The translations under genes and the position numbers were made by a program. The notes beneath the pieces are model-generated. The model made no database searches. It saw only the letters and a list, made by a program, of their open reading frames with translations, and had not been told where the DNA came from. Positions 9,705-20,673 of a DNA stretch of 64,000 nucleotides are shown one piece after another. The first letter of the stretch is position 1, and the number at the start of each line of letters is the position of its first letter. Source of the stretch: Blumeriella jaapii (Eukaryota > Ascomycota > Leotiomycetes > Helotiales > Drepanopezizaceae); the NCBI GenBank assembly GCA_009599575.1, contig VWND01000078.1, forward strand, positions 372,001 to 436,000, written 5' to 3'.

Positions 9705-11238
9705 ATGTCCAAGACGACGGAATTCGGTCGTCGTGCCCTGCGGGTCTCGAGCAGATCAATCTCGTCTCAAACCCTGGCACGCCAATCTTCGGCTTCAGCT
9801 GATCACACAAGCAATCTCGCGAGCGTCGCAACGCCTGAGGAAGTCCTCCTTGCGTCTCCGAAGATGCCGACCCCGAGCCCGAGCCCGAGCCCGAAACCCC
9901 TTTCCATTCTCCCTCTCAGTTCTATTTTGAGATCGTTGGCGACCATGTCCATTTCCTCTTCACCGGTACGCTTTCTCCCCTTCTTCCGTTGGCCGCTCCT
10001 GACACCTCCAGCTTCTCCTCCGCCCCACGCTCATCATGATGGACAAACTTGCACACTCCTCCTCCCCTCTCTTCTCTCCCGACCACAACCCTCTCCTCCG
10101 CCTCTTCCTCAAAAAGACCTTCTACGCCCAGTTCTGCGCCGGCGAAACCGCCTCCGAAGTCAAGGCCACAGTCGACAGCCTGCGCACCCTCGGCTTCAGT
10201 GGGGTGATCCTCGCATACGCTAAGGAGGTCGTTCTCGACAAGTCCCAATCCACATCCCTCTCTGCGTCTGCCGCACAAGCATGCATACGCAACGAAACCA
10301 CGCCCTGGGCAAACGGCACTCTAGAGACGGTGCGCATGACGCGGGCGGGGGATTTCGTGGCCCTGAAGTTCACCGGGGCAGGAGCGCAAGCCTTGTACGA
10401 TTTGTCGCGGCAAGCGGATCCGTCGCCGGCGTTGAAGGACGCTATCGATTCTGTGTGTGACCTGGCGCGCAAACGGGGGGTCAAGTTGCTGTTTGACGCG
10501 GAGCAAGCTGCTTTGCAGCCTGGCATCGATGCCTGGACGCTCAAGTACATGGAGAAGTACAACAGGGGCGCAAACGGGGCTGTCATTTATGGTACCTACC
10601 AAGCCTATCTCAAAGAGGCCCCAGCAGTCGTGGCCAACCATCTGGCAGCTGCGAGGGAGAAGGGCTTCACGCTGGGGGTCAAGTTGGTCCGAGGCGCTTA
10701 TCTGGGATCGGATCCACGACATCTGATCCACGATACGAAGGCGGATACGGATGCGGCGTATGACGGCATCGCAGAAAGCTTGGTACAAGGCACCTACAAC
10801 TCCACGCTCCAGCCTATCCCAAGCGAAGCTAAGCAGCCTTTCCCCAAGGTAGCCGTCGTCCTCGCCGGGCATAACCTCACCTCGGTCCGCAAGGTCCAAG
10901 ATCTCTGCACGCAGCGCAAGGCGTTCGCCAAGCAGTCACCTGACGTCGTGTACGCCCAGCTCCAAGGTATGGCCGACCAAGTCAGTTGCGAGCTCGTCCT
11001 TGCTGGCAGACTCGCTCGCGAGAAGATCGCGAAGGCGGACCCGACGGCCGCTGCCGCCGTTGACATCCCGAGGGCCTACAAGTACCTGGTGTGGGGCAGT
11101 ACGGGCGAGTGCATGAAGTACCTGTATCGACGCGCGCAGGAGAACAAGGACGCGGTGCAACGCACGAGGGAGGGTCGGGATGCCATGGCTGGAGAGCTGT
11201 GGAGGCGAATCAGGACGAGTTTGGGGGCAGGAGTGTGA
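9705..11238 (+). CDS. PUT1: Proline dehydrogenase (proline oxidase), mitochondrial
   Basis: FAD enzyme that oxidises L-proline to 1-pyrroline-5-carboxylate and passes electrons to the respiratory chain at the inner mitochondrial membrane; it is the first step of proline catabolism. Exons 9705-9965 and 10012-11238 join in phase 0 across a 46-nt intron (GTACGC...CCAG), giving 495 residues. The N-terminus is Arg/Ser-rich (RRALRVSSRSISSQTLARQ), fitting a targeting peptide. The TIM-barrel shows FLKKTFYAQFCAGE, GVILAYAKEV, LLFDAEQ, GVKLVRGAYL and the C-terminal substrate motif YLYRRAQENKDAV. The P5C dehydrogenase partner gene is not in this window, so the prn-type cluster of some fungi is not seen here. 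Confidence 0.96.
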
Positions 11239-14207
11239 TGCTCGAGAGGGTGCACCTGAAGATTGTGAGGGAGGCTTGGGCTAACTTGAGGTTTACGCTG
11301 GAGTTTGGACGGGACGCGCGGGTGGCTTATTGTCACGTCAAGGCTGGGATTGCCGACAATGCTCATTCAACGAAGTTTTTGCCTAGGTAGATATGCGTTT
11401 GCGGGAGCGGCAGTGCGGTCGGTGTGCATAATGAGCGATTACCATGAGGTTGGCTGGTAGGGGCGTACGTACGGTAGAGAGGTGGGTACATAGAGCGAAT
11501 GCCAGATTTTCCTTTTTTTTTCCTCCAAGGACACGTACTCCCTTCGGAAGACTAGGAGGCCGTCCTTCAATGCCTCGTACTTTTAAATCAAATTGATACA
11601 ACACAACTAAGACCACTAAAAATAGTCCGAATTAGGCGAGTCTCATTGGACCCACACGTGAAAGATGCTCGATATCGCAAGAGTTGGAATAGATAACTTC
11701 GTTTTGCCTATGCGTAGATATATTTAGGTATTTAACGTTCTTCTAACACATATTCGGACCAGTTGTATCTACAACTCTTTTCTGCGACCGGGGATTCCTA
11801 CTCCTAGAAGATCTTCGCATTCGCATTCCTTTTTTTTTACCTTGACATCACAACACCAGAAGGTCAGTAGTCCTCGAAGAAGAAGTTCACACTAACATTT
11901 TCAAAAGCCCAGAATACAGTTCTTATTCAATTTCAAAAACTGCAATACACCACCCTTTTGACCCTACTTCCAACATGCAACAAAACTAATTTATAAGCAT
12001 CTTTTTTTGACAGCCTTCTCGCGGCATCCGCTTGCGAAGATCAACTGTTCACCCCTCGCTTTAAAAAAAAAAACGGTGCCAAACGTCGGTATACGAACAG
12101 AATGACTAGATGTCTTTCCGGAGTATCCGAATTCTGCGGCGGCGATGACACACTTTGCCAGGACCGGTACGTACTGTACGGCCTGGGCATACTTCAAGGC
12201 TCTACACACTCCGGAGACCAACAAGGTACAGACAGTACAGTACTGTAAATATAAAGATGCATGCCGGAATGGCGTCTCACGTGCACGGCGGCAGTTGATG
12301 CTTTCTCTTTTTCTCCGATCAGAGCCTCTCTTGTCACGCCCCGATCTATCTGCTGCTCGTTCTGGAAACGGGGTTTCCTTCCTTCTGCCCCGGAAAGGTA
12401 TGTCCATACTCTTGCGTGCGATTTGTGGATGACAGCCTCTTGGATTTCCTTCCACTAATCCAATCAACGGTTCACGTCCTGCGAGTCATTCCACTCTCAC
12501 ACATGCCCTCTCCCCCCTCAGTAGCTCACCACGTTCCTTGGTAAGATTTCGTTCGTGGATGTGAGGCCGAGGCAGAACGCGACGCGGCCGCAACGGCCCA
12601 AGGAAACCATCAGATTGCTATGGTGAATGGCGTTCCCTCTGGGCCACGCTTATCGGAACACGGCGGGTGTCCAGAAATCATGTCTCGGGCCAGGCGAAAG
12701 ATCTCCTCCCTCGATCTCCGTTTACGTATGAGCGTGTGAAGGACGATGCGCGATATCGGGCGTTGGACGTTCGGTGCCTTCTAGATCAGGACGGGGAACG
12801 AACTGACGTCCAGATGCGGGCCCCGGCATCGGTCATGGGTAGTTTTGTGAATGCGCTGGAACGGGGCACGCCGGCTAGGTAGGTACTGTGTCAGACGGCA
12901 TGTATTTCTGCTTCCGGGGTTCTGGGGAAACCGAATCTGGGTTAGCAGCCTTTCTCGATGTGGTTGTTTTTGATTTGCAAAAAGCTTTTTTTTAAGGGGG
13001 GAAGTGAAGGGAGTCTGGTGGTTGTTGTGAGGAGATGGGAGATGGGGGGTCAGTTGAGAGATCCATTCTTGGGTATGTGGATACCTTTTGAGACAACAGT
13101 GTATCTTGGTCTTGATTCAAGAAAAGCGACAGGACGGCGCATTATTGTAGCCTGTGTAGAGAAAATGCTGAACAGTGACAGAGATCTTCTTCCCTCATTC
13201 AGTCAGCCAGCAGTTCGGCTATCACCGTGTTGGCTGGCTGTCATGACTTGGCTTCAAAACCGGGGCACCCACTTGACGATATCGATGAGCCCACTAGAGC
13301 TAGAGTTCTTTCGTCCGACCTATTTTGTATAAATCTTGTCTGAGACCTTCCACGTTGAAGAAAAATGCAATTCAACCATCATTTGAGAAAGCCCCGATTC
13401 CGAAGAGCTTTTCGTAACCGTGGCTTGTTGCACAACCCTCTGGTGAACAAACAATCAAAAGACCACCAATCATTCAAAACTTGTTTGTTGCCTTCCTAGA
13501 ATGAATCTGGTAACTTTCTCTACGAGAAGCCTTTGGATCTGAAAGGGTTTCCAGCCTTTTGACCAAAAACGCGGACTCGGATTCTTGCCAAAGAGATGTA
13601 AAGCCATGCCACTTGGAACATTACACGGAAGAGGCAAACTTACTGATCTTGCCTCGCACAAAAACCAATACTTCTAACGATACGTCTCAACACCAGAAGT
13701 ATACTTGCTTGCAGTTTTAAAGCGGAGTCTGTTCAGAGATATACCAAGCATTATCTTTCCGTCACACCCTGCCGCGCACATCAATAATCTCTTTTACACC
13801 CCCTAGGACTTTCTCAGAACAGAGATCTGCTCGACTGCTGTGCCTCATTTTCCTTTCTCGAGTACACCTGGCTTCGTTAACACCGATCGATCATACACAT
13901 CATGGCAGATCGAATACACCCAGCGTACAATACATACCCTGGTCCTCAGCCAGCACCTGGAAGGAAGTTTTAGGGCAGGCATGAATGCGACAGATGTTGC
14001 ACCTTGGCCTCAACGTACTTTTGCGTCCTCCTCGCAGAGAGAAGCTGCCACGAATGTGATTCCTTTGGCGGAACCAGACACCTAGCTAGCTATTGAATGG
14101 TCTAAGCAAATTTACCATCTCGGAGGTCAAGAGCCATTCTAACAATCCAGAAGATCCCACCACACCATCCGCGGAGGCATTTGATCGTACATCCATTTCC
14201 TTTCCAG
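11239..14207. other. Long gene-poor stretch
   Basis: Nothing convincing is coded in almost 3 kb. It contains poly-A and poly-T runs, a perfect 12-nt palindrome TACAGTACTGTA at 12236-12247, and open frames up to about 150 codons that are either antiparallel shadows or lack an ATG with a family resemblance. Confidence 0.5.
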
Positions 14208-14470
14208 ACTCTCGCCGGAACTGCGGTACAAGATCTGGGACGACGCGTTCGAGCCCACCGGGGAAGACGAAATCCAAGTCACTCCGGCCATGGACAACTC
14301 TAGTGCTGTCCCGAAGACCGAGCACAAGCAAGACCCACGACACCCGAGTCCCAGCAATGCCTCACGCCTGCCGAGCCACGCGCGCCTACGGACTCACTCA
14401 CGGTTTGCAGACCTCTGCTCAACAGCAACCGCGGAGACGAGATCCACGCGAGTCCCGAACCTCGCCCCAT
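14208..14470 (+). pseudogene. Decayed 2EXR (F-box-like) domain fragment
   Basis: After a good acceptor (TTTCCAG) the frame at 14208 reads LSPELRYKIWDDAFEPTG, which matches the core of the fungal 2EXR domain (LPxELRxxIWxxA). Further on, a second frame reads VPAMPHACRATRAYGLTHG, like the next conserved block of that family (a cysteine-containing CRxSRexal motif). The two blocks lie in different frames, a stop (14182) precedes the first, and no upstream exon with an ATG was found. It looks like a broken copy of this expanded fungal family. It could instead be a badly split real gene. Confidence 0.35.
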
Positions 14471-16052
14471 CATCACCGCACGCACATCCCCGCGCGGTTC
14501 GGCGCTCGCGCTCCAGTTGCGCTCGCTCCATGTTCCTGCTTGCCGCTCCTGGACCGACGAGACGCTTTCGGGGAGCCGACGGCGCAGCTACAAGACGCGC
14601 GGAGTCGACTGGCTCGAGGGACCCCCGCATTGAGGCGCACGCGCGATTCCTCGTTGTCAATCCTGTGGCTAGAGATGATGAGTGGGAGGACCGGGTTTCG
14701 CGATTGTTTGTTTCGCGCGGAGAGAATCGGTGGACTGTTCTTCCCGAGTTGGTATGAGTTTTCTGGGGCAGCGTCGGCGGCACTTATTTCGATGTTCACT
14801 CGCCCGGGATTCTGGCCCCTCGCACAGCCTGTGTTGGTTCGTTCCGCAATTGCTGAGCGTCTTTCCCATGAGTCGTTCCCATGGGACGGATACCAAGGGA
14901 TGGGTTCATTGCCGATGTGGTGGTTGCATGTTGGAGCACATGGGGAATAGGTAGGGAAGGATTGTGGCTACACGCCTTTAGCAGGTTGGGAAGCACTTAC
15001 CTACCTACGCTACGAGTCGCCAACGTTTGAGAGTCGGGGTTACTGGAACGATTGAGGCTTCTGAAAGCCGCTCAGTAACATCAGGGCTGGTTTCTTCGTG
15101 GGACTTCTAAGTAGGGGCTCGGAAGACAGAATTTCGCATGCACTCTTCTGGGCAAACACGTGTGGGACAAAGATGAATTCTTGAATCTTTGATTCGGAGA
15201 AGAACGGGCTTTATATTCAGGCTTGCGGATACCGTCTGAGTGTCGAAGGATATTGGTGTCGAAAGCTTTGTGTGGAGAGATATAATGAATACAAACAAAC
15301 GTGCATTGTTATATGTAGAAACGCCTGTCTTGATACCTATTTGGAAAGAAGCAAGAGGGGTCTTGAAAGACTACGTCTGGGTCAAAGCTACAGAAACAAT
15401 AGAAGTAATGCAAGGTGTAAGGTGGACCTATAAACAGAAACAGATAAATGACGGAAGTCCGGACTTCAGCATGGTGGATCTAGCAGAGGGATGCTATTTT
15501 TTTGGACGCCTCAAAGGCAGAAAGGAAGCTATGGAAAGGTGTAAGTGATGAAGCTGGTTATGTTTCTGACGGGCCCTCTCACTTCAAAGCCGAACACGTG
15601 TTTGGACAAGACGCGGCTTCGGAGTCACGTCGCGTACCTACCTACTTAAATTGTTTCCTCGCTTGACCAACCTCAACACGATCTCACCTCGACACAACAA
15701 AACAACACCTCGATATAACACAACAACACCCCGACACAATACAACAGCACCTCGATACAGGAAAGCAACACCTTGATACAACACGACCTCACCTCGATAC
15801 AACACGACCTCACCTCGATACAACACGACCTCACCTCGATACAACAAAGCAACACCTTGACACAACACAGGAACACCTCGTCGGAACACCTCGTCACAAC
15901 ACAGCAACACCTCGAAACAGCCCACATCACAGATCGCGTCGAATCCATAAGAGTAAGATCGATATGACACTCAGATGCGTATTTACCTGAAGAGCTATGC
16001 TAACACGAGTTAATTCGAAGCTTCTTTGACCCGACAACAGACACATACCTAA
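14471..16052. other. Gene-poor stretch holding a minisatellite
   Basis: No gene is seen. A 100-codon frame at 15240-15548 begins at GTG and resembles nothing known to me. The minisatellite at 15676-15916 is the main structure, and the RRM gene leader follows it. Confidence 0.45.
15676..15916 (+). repeat. Minisatellite, ~21-nt unit ACACGACCTCACCTCGATACA
   Basis: Three nearly perfect 21-nt copies (about 15780-15842) sit inside a longer array of degenerate relatives built on CACCTCGATACAACA. Both strands stay open over much of the array, so it makes spurious frames of the VLLYRGEV type. Confidence 0.85.
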
Positions 16053-17645
16053 ATGGATACCTTCTACCAAAAAGAGCGCGCCGCCGCGCAAGGACAACAA
16101 GACCAGAGTCAAGGTCGATACAGCCAACAGCCCCAACAGCCCCAACAGCCAGTTGACAAGGCCCATACCCTTCATCTGACGCAAGCACCAGCCATGATCT
16201 CGTGGAACGAGTACATGAACGCGCAGGACGAGGGAGGTGACGATACTTGGATCACGGACGCCGCGATCGATCTCATGAACCACGTCCCCGGGGTCCCTTT
16301 CAAGTACGCCGAGGAGGAAATCGCCAACCTCGCGCTCTACGTCTGTGGGGTGCCCTTTGAGATCTCGCCGAGTGCGATCAGAGATCTCTTCATGCCGTTT
16401 GGGAGAGTGGTGACCTGCGCGAGCCTGACCTCCCTGGCGACTCAGCACACTTTCCGCTGGGTCATCATGAAGCATGCCGATGACGCCCAGGAGGCACGTC
16501 AAGCACTGGATGGTAGCCTTCACGAGAGTGGCTCCCTCATCACCATCAGCAGAGCTTGGAAGGCTGGCCAGGTCGTCTTTTTGAACGGACAGTTCAACAT
16601 CGGAAGCCGCCAGGCCGCCCACAAGAACGTGGAGCCACGGGTCGAGCGGATGGGCAACCCGTCCGCGAGCCATCGGCATCCCTCGCCCTCTCCACCCGCT
16701 TTGGTCAGAAGTGTTCTGCCCCCGATTCCCAGGATCCCGAGCCTCGTGGTATCAAGGCTACGACAGTCACAGATGGGAAACAGTCTTGGCTCTAGCTCCA
16801 GCAGCTTCCCCGAGCTCGGTTCAAGAGCAGCGCTTCCCAGCCGCTCCGAGTCTGACCAGCAAGCAAAGTCATCTTCGTGGGCCAACGTCGCCAGCTCCTC
16901 CGACCCATCGACCACGGTGATCGATCTCAACACCCAGCACCGAAACATCACCGCCGGCTCCCGGCTCCGATCCGTGGGTCGCATCCCCCACGTCGTCAAC
17001 ACGCGTCAAGAGCCTCTGATCGAGCAGATGCGATTGGTCTTCCTTCTGAACCTCCCCCAGAATCTCACCCTGACCGACATCTCGAACGCGATCACCGAAG
17101 GCCCCCTCGTCAAGATTCAATTCGGGCATGACGAAGACAGCCAGGCCCGCTTCTGCGGCATCATCTTCCAGTTTGCGAGCGACGCCGACACGTTCGTCCA
17201 CGTGCTGCAGAAGGAGCGCGCCGACAGCCGACCCACGCGCTTCCGCTTCATCGTCGACGTCGTCCGCGGCGAAGCCTTCCCGGCCGACGACACGATCAAG
17301 TCCATGAACGTCCTCCGAGGCACCACGCGCCGCCTGACGATCGTCAAGGGAAAGTTCTTCTTCCTCTTTGGCGAGCGCCAACTCAGGGATCTGTGCTACA
17401 AGGTCGTGGGGGAGGAGAACGTGCAGCTGGTCTGGCTCTACAACGGCGGCAACGCCACCGTCGTGTTCGCGGACGTCGAGTCGGCCGTCAAAGTCAAGGC
17501 CGTGTTGGACAAGAGAGTCTTGGCTGCGGAAGAGGATGTCGCTCGTCAGTCCCATCAGGTCACGATGTGGAAGGGCGTGCAGACGACCTTCTCCAAGGAT
17601 CCGTGCATCCATCCCCTGGAGCTGAAGACCGCCATTCGCGAATGA
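16053..17645 (+). CDS. RRM-domain RNA-binding protein, 530 aa
   Basis: A single exon, rare for a gene of this length here. After a Gln-rich head (QQPQQPQQP near 25-33) comes an RNA recognition motif at about 93-168: RNP2-like LYVCGVPF, DLFMPFGRVV, and RNP1-like FRWVIMKH in place of the usual aromatic-rich consensus. The middle (about 185-320) is Ser/Pro-rich and probably disordered. A second RRM-like half follows from about 325 (RLVFLLNLPQNLTLTDISNAI), with a third betaalpha-like stretch ending near 500. Such proteins bind RNA, but the target is unknown. I see no specific ortholog. Lineage-specific RRM families are common in moulds. Confidence 0.8.
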   Translation: MDTFYQKERAAAQGQQDQSQGRYSQQPQQPQQPVDKAHTLHLTQAPAMISWNEYMNAQDEGGDDTWITDAAIDLMNHVPGVPFKYAEEEIANLALYVCGVPFEISPSAIRDLFMPFGRVVTCASLTSLATQHTFRWVIMKHADDAQEARQALDGSLHESGSLITISRAWKAGQVVFLNGQFNIGSRQAAHKNVEPRVERMGNPSASHRHPSPSPPALVRSVLPPIPRIPSLVVSRLRQSQMGNSLGSSSSSFPELGSRAALPSRSESDQQAKSSSWANVASSSDPSTTVIDLNTQHRNITAGSRLRSVGRIPHVVNTRQEPLIEQMRLVFLLNLPQNLTLTDISNAITEGPLVKIQFGHDEDSQARFCGIIFQFASDADTFVHVLQKERADSRPTRFRFIVDVVRGEAFPADDTIKSMNVLRGTTRRLTIVKGKFFFLFGERQLRDLCYKVVGEENVQLVWLYNGGNATVVFADVESAVKVKAVLDKRVLAAEEDVARQSHQVTMWKGVQTTFSKDPCIHPLELKTAIRE

Positions 17646-18367
17646 TTCATCGGGGATTTGCTGAGCGATGCTGAGAGGGGTGCTATATCGAGGCGGGCTT
17701 CTGTTGGTGTCTAGGATAGGCGGCCAGGTGATGATTCTCCTCTTTGCCGTCAGCGCTGGGTGCAAGCAGGATCGGATGGGATCACAAGCACCCTTCTATT
17801 GTTTTTTAGTTCGCCGTGGTTTCGCGGCACCTGCAATTGAACACCCCTTTCCCCACGAACCCAACCGGAGTTCTTTTTCTCTCTCTTTTGACGAGGTATT
17901 TCGAAAAGAGGTCGCAAGGTGAACAACAGCCAGACAAGCTCCTCTTTCTCTCGTTCATGCTCCACTGCTACTAACGCATTGACCTTGCACATCATCTAGC
18001 TTGCAAGACTGGGTCGTGTTGTATGTATGTACCTATATCTATGTTAGATGCGGTAGTATGGGCCGAATCTCGGATTGTTACCTCTTCGTAGGTTTGACAT
18101 CTAGCATTGCTCACGGTAAGATGCTGTGACTCTGTAAGAATCTTGCAAGTCCTCTGCCTTCCCTGGCGATCTCACAGCGACGAACGTCTGTTGAATTTGA
18201 CATATTCCCTCCCTGCCCGCGCGGAGTGTGCTACTTCCCCCCTACATTTCGCGCGATATGCTTGGGATCGACATCGAGCCTTGTCCAGAAAGCCCTGCAA
18301 CAGGTATGGTATCCATCCGTACAGCACCTGGTTCTCTCCCACGCACAATAGGTAACATCTCCGCACG
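17646..18367. other. Intergenic, nothing recognised
   Basis: Short frames only. It holds the 3' flank of the RRM gene and the putative leader of the GNAT pseudogene. Confidence 0.5.
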
Positions 18368-19097
18368 ATGTCCTCCTCCCTAGACATCGACATCTCTCTC
18401 GTCGAGTCTGAAGAGGATTTCCTCGCTCTAGCCATCGTCGAGGCCGCGGCGTTCAAACCCTCCCTTCGGGCGCAACCGATGCATGGACCAACCGCGCCCC
18501 TCGCCCTCTCAGCCGCACACCTGCTCGAGGTCTGGAAGACCGACGCTGAGAGTCGCCTTGCCGTATCAAGGCCTCTCTCCCCGCGGGACAGATCGTCGGC
18601 TGGGGAAAGTGGAACTTCTTCTCGGCCAGCGGCGCCCGCTTCCCCTTCCCCACCGAGCGTCCGCCAACCGGGAACCCGGCGTCGAGGCCCAGCGTTTCTT
18701 CGACGGGATCGCCAAGATCAGGAACGAGAAGATGCAGGGCCGGACGTTCGTTGACATGCATCTTCTGGCCGTGGATCCGGCGTTTCCAAGGATGGGCATC
18801 GGCAGACCGCTCGGTAACTGGCGTGTGCGGCTGGCGGCTTGCGTCCGACGAGCAGGGCTTGGAGGCATATATTGATGCTTGCTACCTACGCCTGAGGGCA
18901 GGAGACTTTACGAGAACTGCGGTTGGCAGTTCTTCGATACCCTTGACGTGGATTTGTCGAGATGGGGAGGGCCTAACGAGATCGCTGCGAATTACGGACC
19001 AATAAGAAGGCTTGACCGTCGTCGGCATCTGGGTATCATGGCGAGTGATTGCTGCTGGACTGATGCCTTTCCTTCACGACGTCAAACAAGCCGTTGA
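18368..19097 (+). pseudogene. GNAT-family N-acetyltransferase, broken by frameshifts
   Basis: The blocks of one GNAT protein occur in order but in three frames. Frame from ATG 18368: EEDFLALAIVEAAAF to LLEVWKTDAESRLAV. Next frame: IKASLPAGQIVGWGKWNFF to PPTGNP. Third frame: VEAQRFFDGIAKIRNEKMQG and FVDMHLLAVDPAFPRMGIGR, the acetyl-CoA loop region (R/QxxGxG type). Then SDEQGLEAYIDA, then TPEGRRLYENCGWQFFDTLD and LSRWGGPNE. Four shifts are needed, near 18560, 18672, 18840 and 18890: three look like single-base losses and one like a gain. No intron can repair them. A functional enzyme would acetylate a small molecule or amine. Confidence 0.8.
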
Positions 19098-20062
19098 GCT
19101 GTAGCATCTTTCAGGGATCGCGGTCTCGTAGCTGCTTCATATACAATAGTAGCATGGGCTGGTCCATGCCAACGCAAGCTTTTTCCGAGTCGCGATGCAA
19201 TTTCTGTTTCTTGCGCCGTCTGACTCGGCTCGCGGGAATCTTCTGGCCATTTGACATAAGTCTGCGACTTGCAACAAATGTGGTTTTCTCGTGCAGTGGA
19301 TACCTTTGTGCATGCTCGTGGGGCTGGGTATTGCATTGTACTGTAGCTGGTCATCGTCGTGTTGACATCGGCAGCCAAGGCTAGGTTGGGCTGCAAATTG
19401 ACCAGCAGGGAGGGTATTGTCTGTATTGCACAGTCTTGCATATAAATAACACTTTCGATTTCCTCAAAGTTCACTAGTGGGAGATGTGAAAAGGTGTCGT
19501 TTAATACTCCGACGAAAACGTTTCGAAGCACAGCAGAACGCTTCTTTGGAGGGTTTCTACTTCTGTCAGCTAGACAACTGTCAGACCAAGTTCGACCGAC
19601 TCACAATGTGACCGATTCTCAATGCCCGGGTAACAATATACTTACAGGACTGTATTATGTATACAATAGGTAGGTAGGTATGTAAAGCTTGGAGATGGCT
19701 TTGGCGCTCCTTAACCAGGAAACTTGAACTTCTCCCATAAGGGAAATCCGTAAGTACGGCTTGACGCCATGTTGAGCGTTAAGGGTAAACCAGCAATGCA
19801 TACATATACATACCTTAAGCACCAACCATCGGTTTCCTCGAAAAAAAGAATTCGAAAGGCGAAAAGCCAATCTTCGAGTTCGCAAAACGCTTGATGCCGT
19901 GAAAGCCCGATGATAAGCATCGTTTTTTTTTTCACTAGACGAGGCTGTGCGTATGTATTTCGAGACGTGCAATATGTTATATCGTTGGTGTCTAGGGAGC
20001 AATGCATCGCTAAGGTATTGTATAAGATTGAAACGCCTTGTGTACGAGATCGCGTGCTTGTA

Positions 20063-20081
20063 CCACGTGATTATCACGTGG
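20063..20081. promoter_or_regulatory. 19-nt perfect inverted repeat with two CACGTG cores
   Basis: Nine-base arms CCACGTGAT and ATCACGTGG flank a single T, and each arm holds a CACGTG core. It resembles a paired bHLH site, but no gene start lies near it. Confidence 0.4.
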
Positions 20082-20139
20082 CTACACCATATCTACCCTT
20101 CCCACACTGGCAACCCTTTAGAAAGATCGGCAGTAAGCT

Positions 20140-20153
20140 GTACAGTACTGTAC
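20140..20153. repeat. 14-nt palindrome GTACAGTACTGTAC
   Basis: A perfect palindrome whose core recurs at 12236 and 25555 in other intergenic spaces. Confidence 0.7.
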
Positions 20154-20555
20154 AAAAGCTTCCCAAACACAGCGTCTTTCTTAGCGCCATTCTTTATTCA
20201 CATATACCTATACAGTATGCACCCCTTATTCTTACCTCCCCAAGGCTTTCTCTTCCATCCAATCTTCCACTCGAACCTTTTGGCGTGTAGAAGATCCATT
20301 CCACGCACCTCCACCACGTTTCATCCCATCCTCGTAGCACTGTAGATCTTACCAAGGCCGAGGATCGATTCTGCGAGAATCGCTGCCTTTTTCTTTTATT
20401 TTGGCAGTCTATATTTTAATTTCTTGTTTTTTCTTCGTTCTTCGTATTATTCGTCTCCTTTTTCGGAAGGATCGTTATCTCCCTTACCACGCTGATGCAA
20501 CAACTGCTTGCTTCTGAACTAGTGCGACGTCTTGCCCTTCCTTGGTGTAAGCTAC

Positions 20556-20556
20556 T

Positions 20557-20644
<88 letters not shown>

Positions 20645-20673
20645 CAGCAGTAGTAGCAGTAGCAGTAGCAGTA
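20556..20673 (+). repeat. (TAG)n microsatellite
   Basis: About thirty TAG/GTA units, ending in a region interrupted by CAG units. On the minus strand it reads as poly-Leu, which is an artefact. Confidence 0.95.

Noticed and set aside
14093..14950. 285-codon plus-strand frame
   Set aside because: Composition is low-complexity Arg/Ser/Pro, and only a short part (near 14345-14400) resembles a conserved block; treated as part of the 2EXR relic.
15240..15548. 102-codon frame before the minisatellite
   Set aside because: It begins with GTG, has no family resemblance and lies in AT-richer DNA; no splice context was found.
15638..15970. Minus-strand 110-codon repeat protein (VLLYRGEV units)
   Set aside because: It is an artefact of the 21-nt minisatellite, and the opposite strand is equally open.
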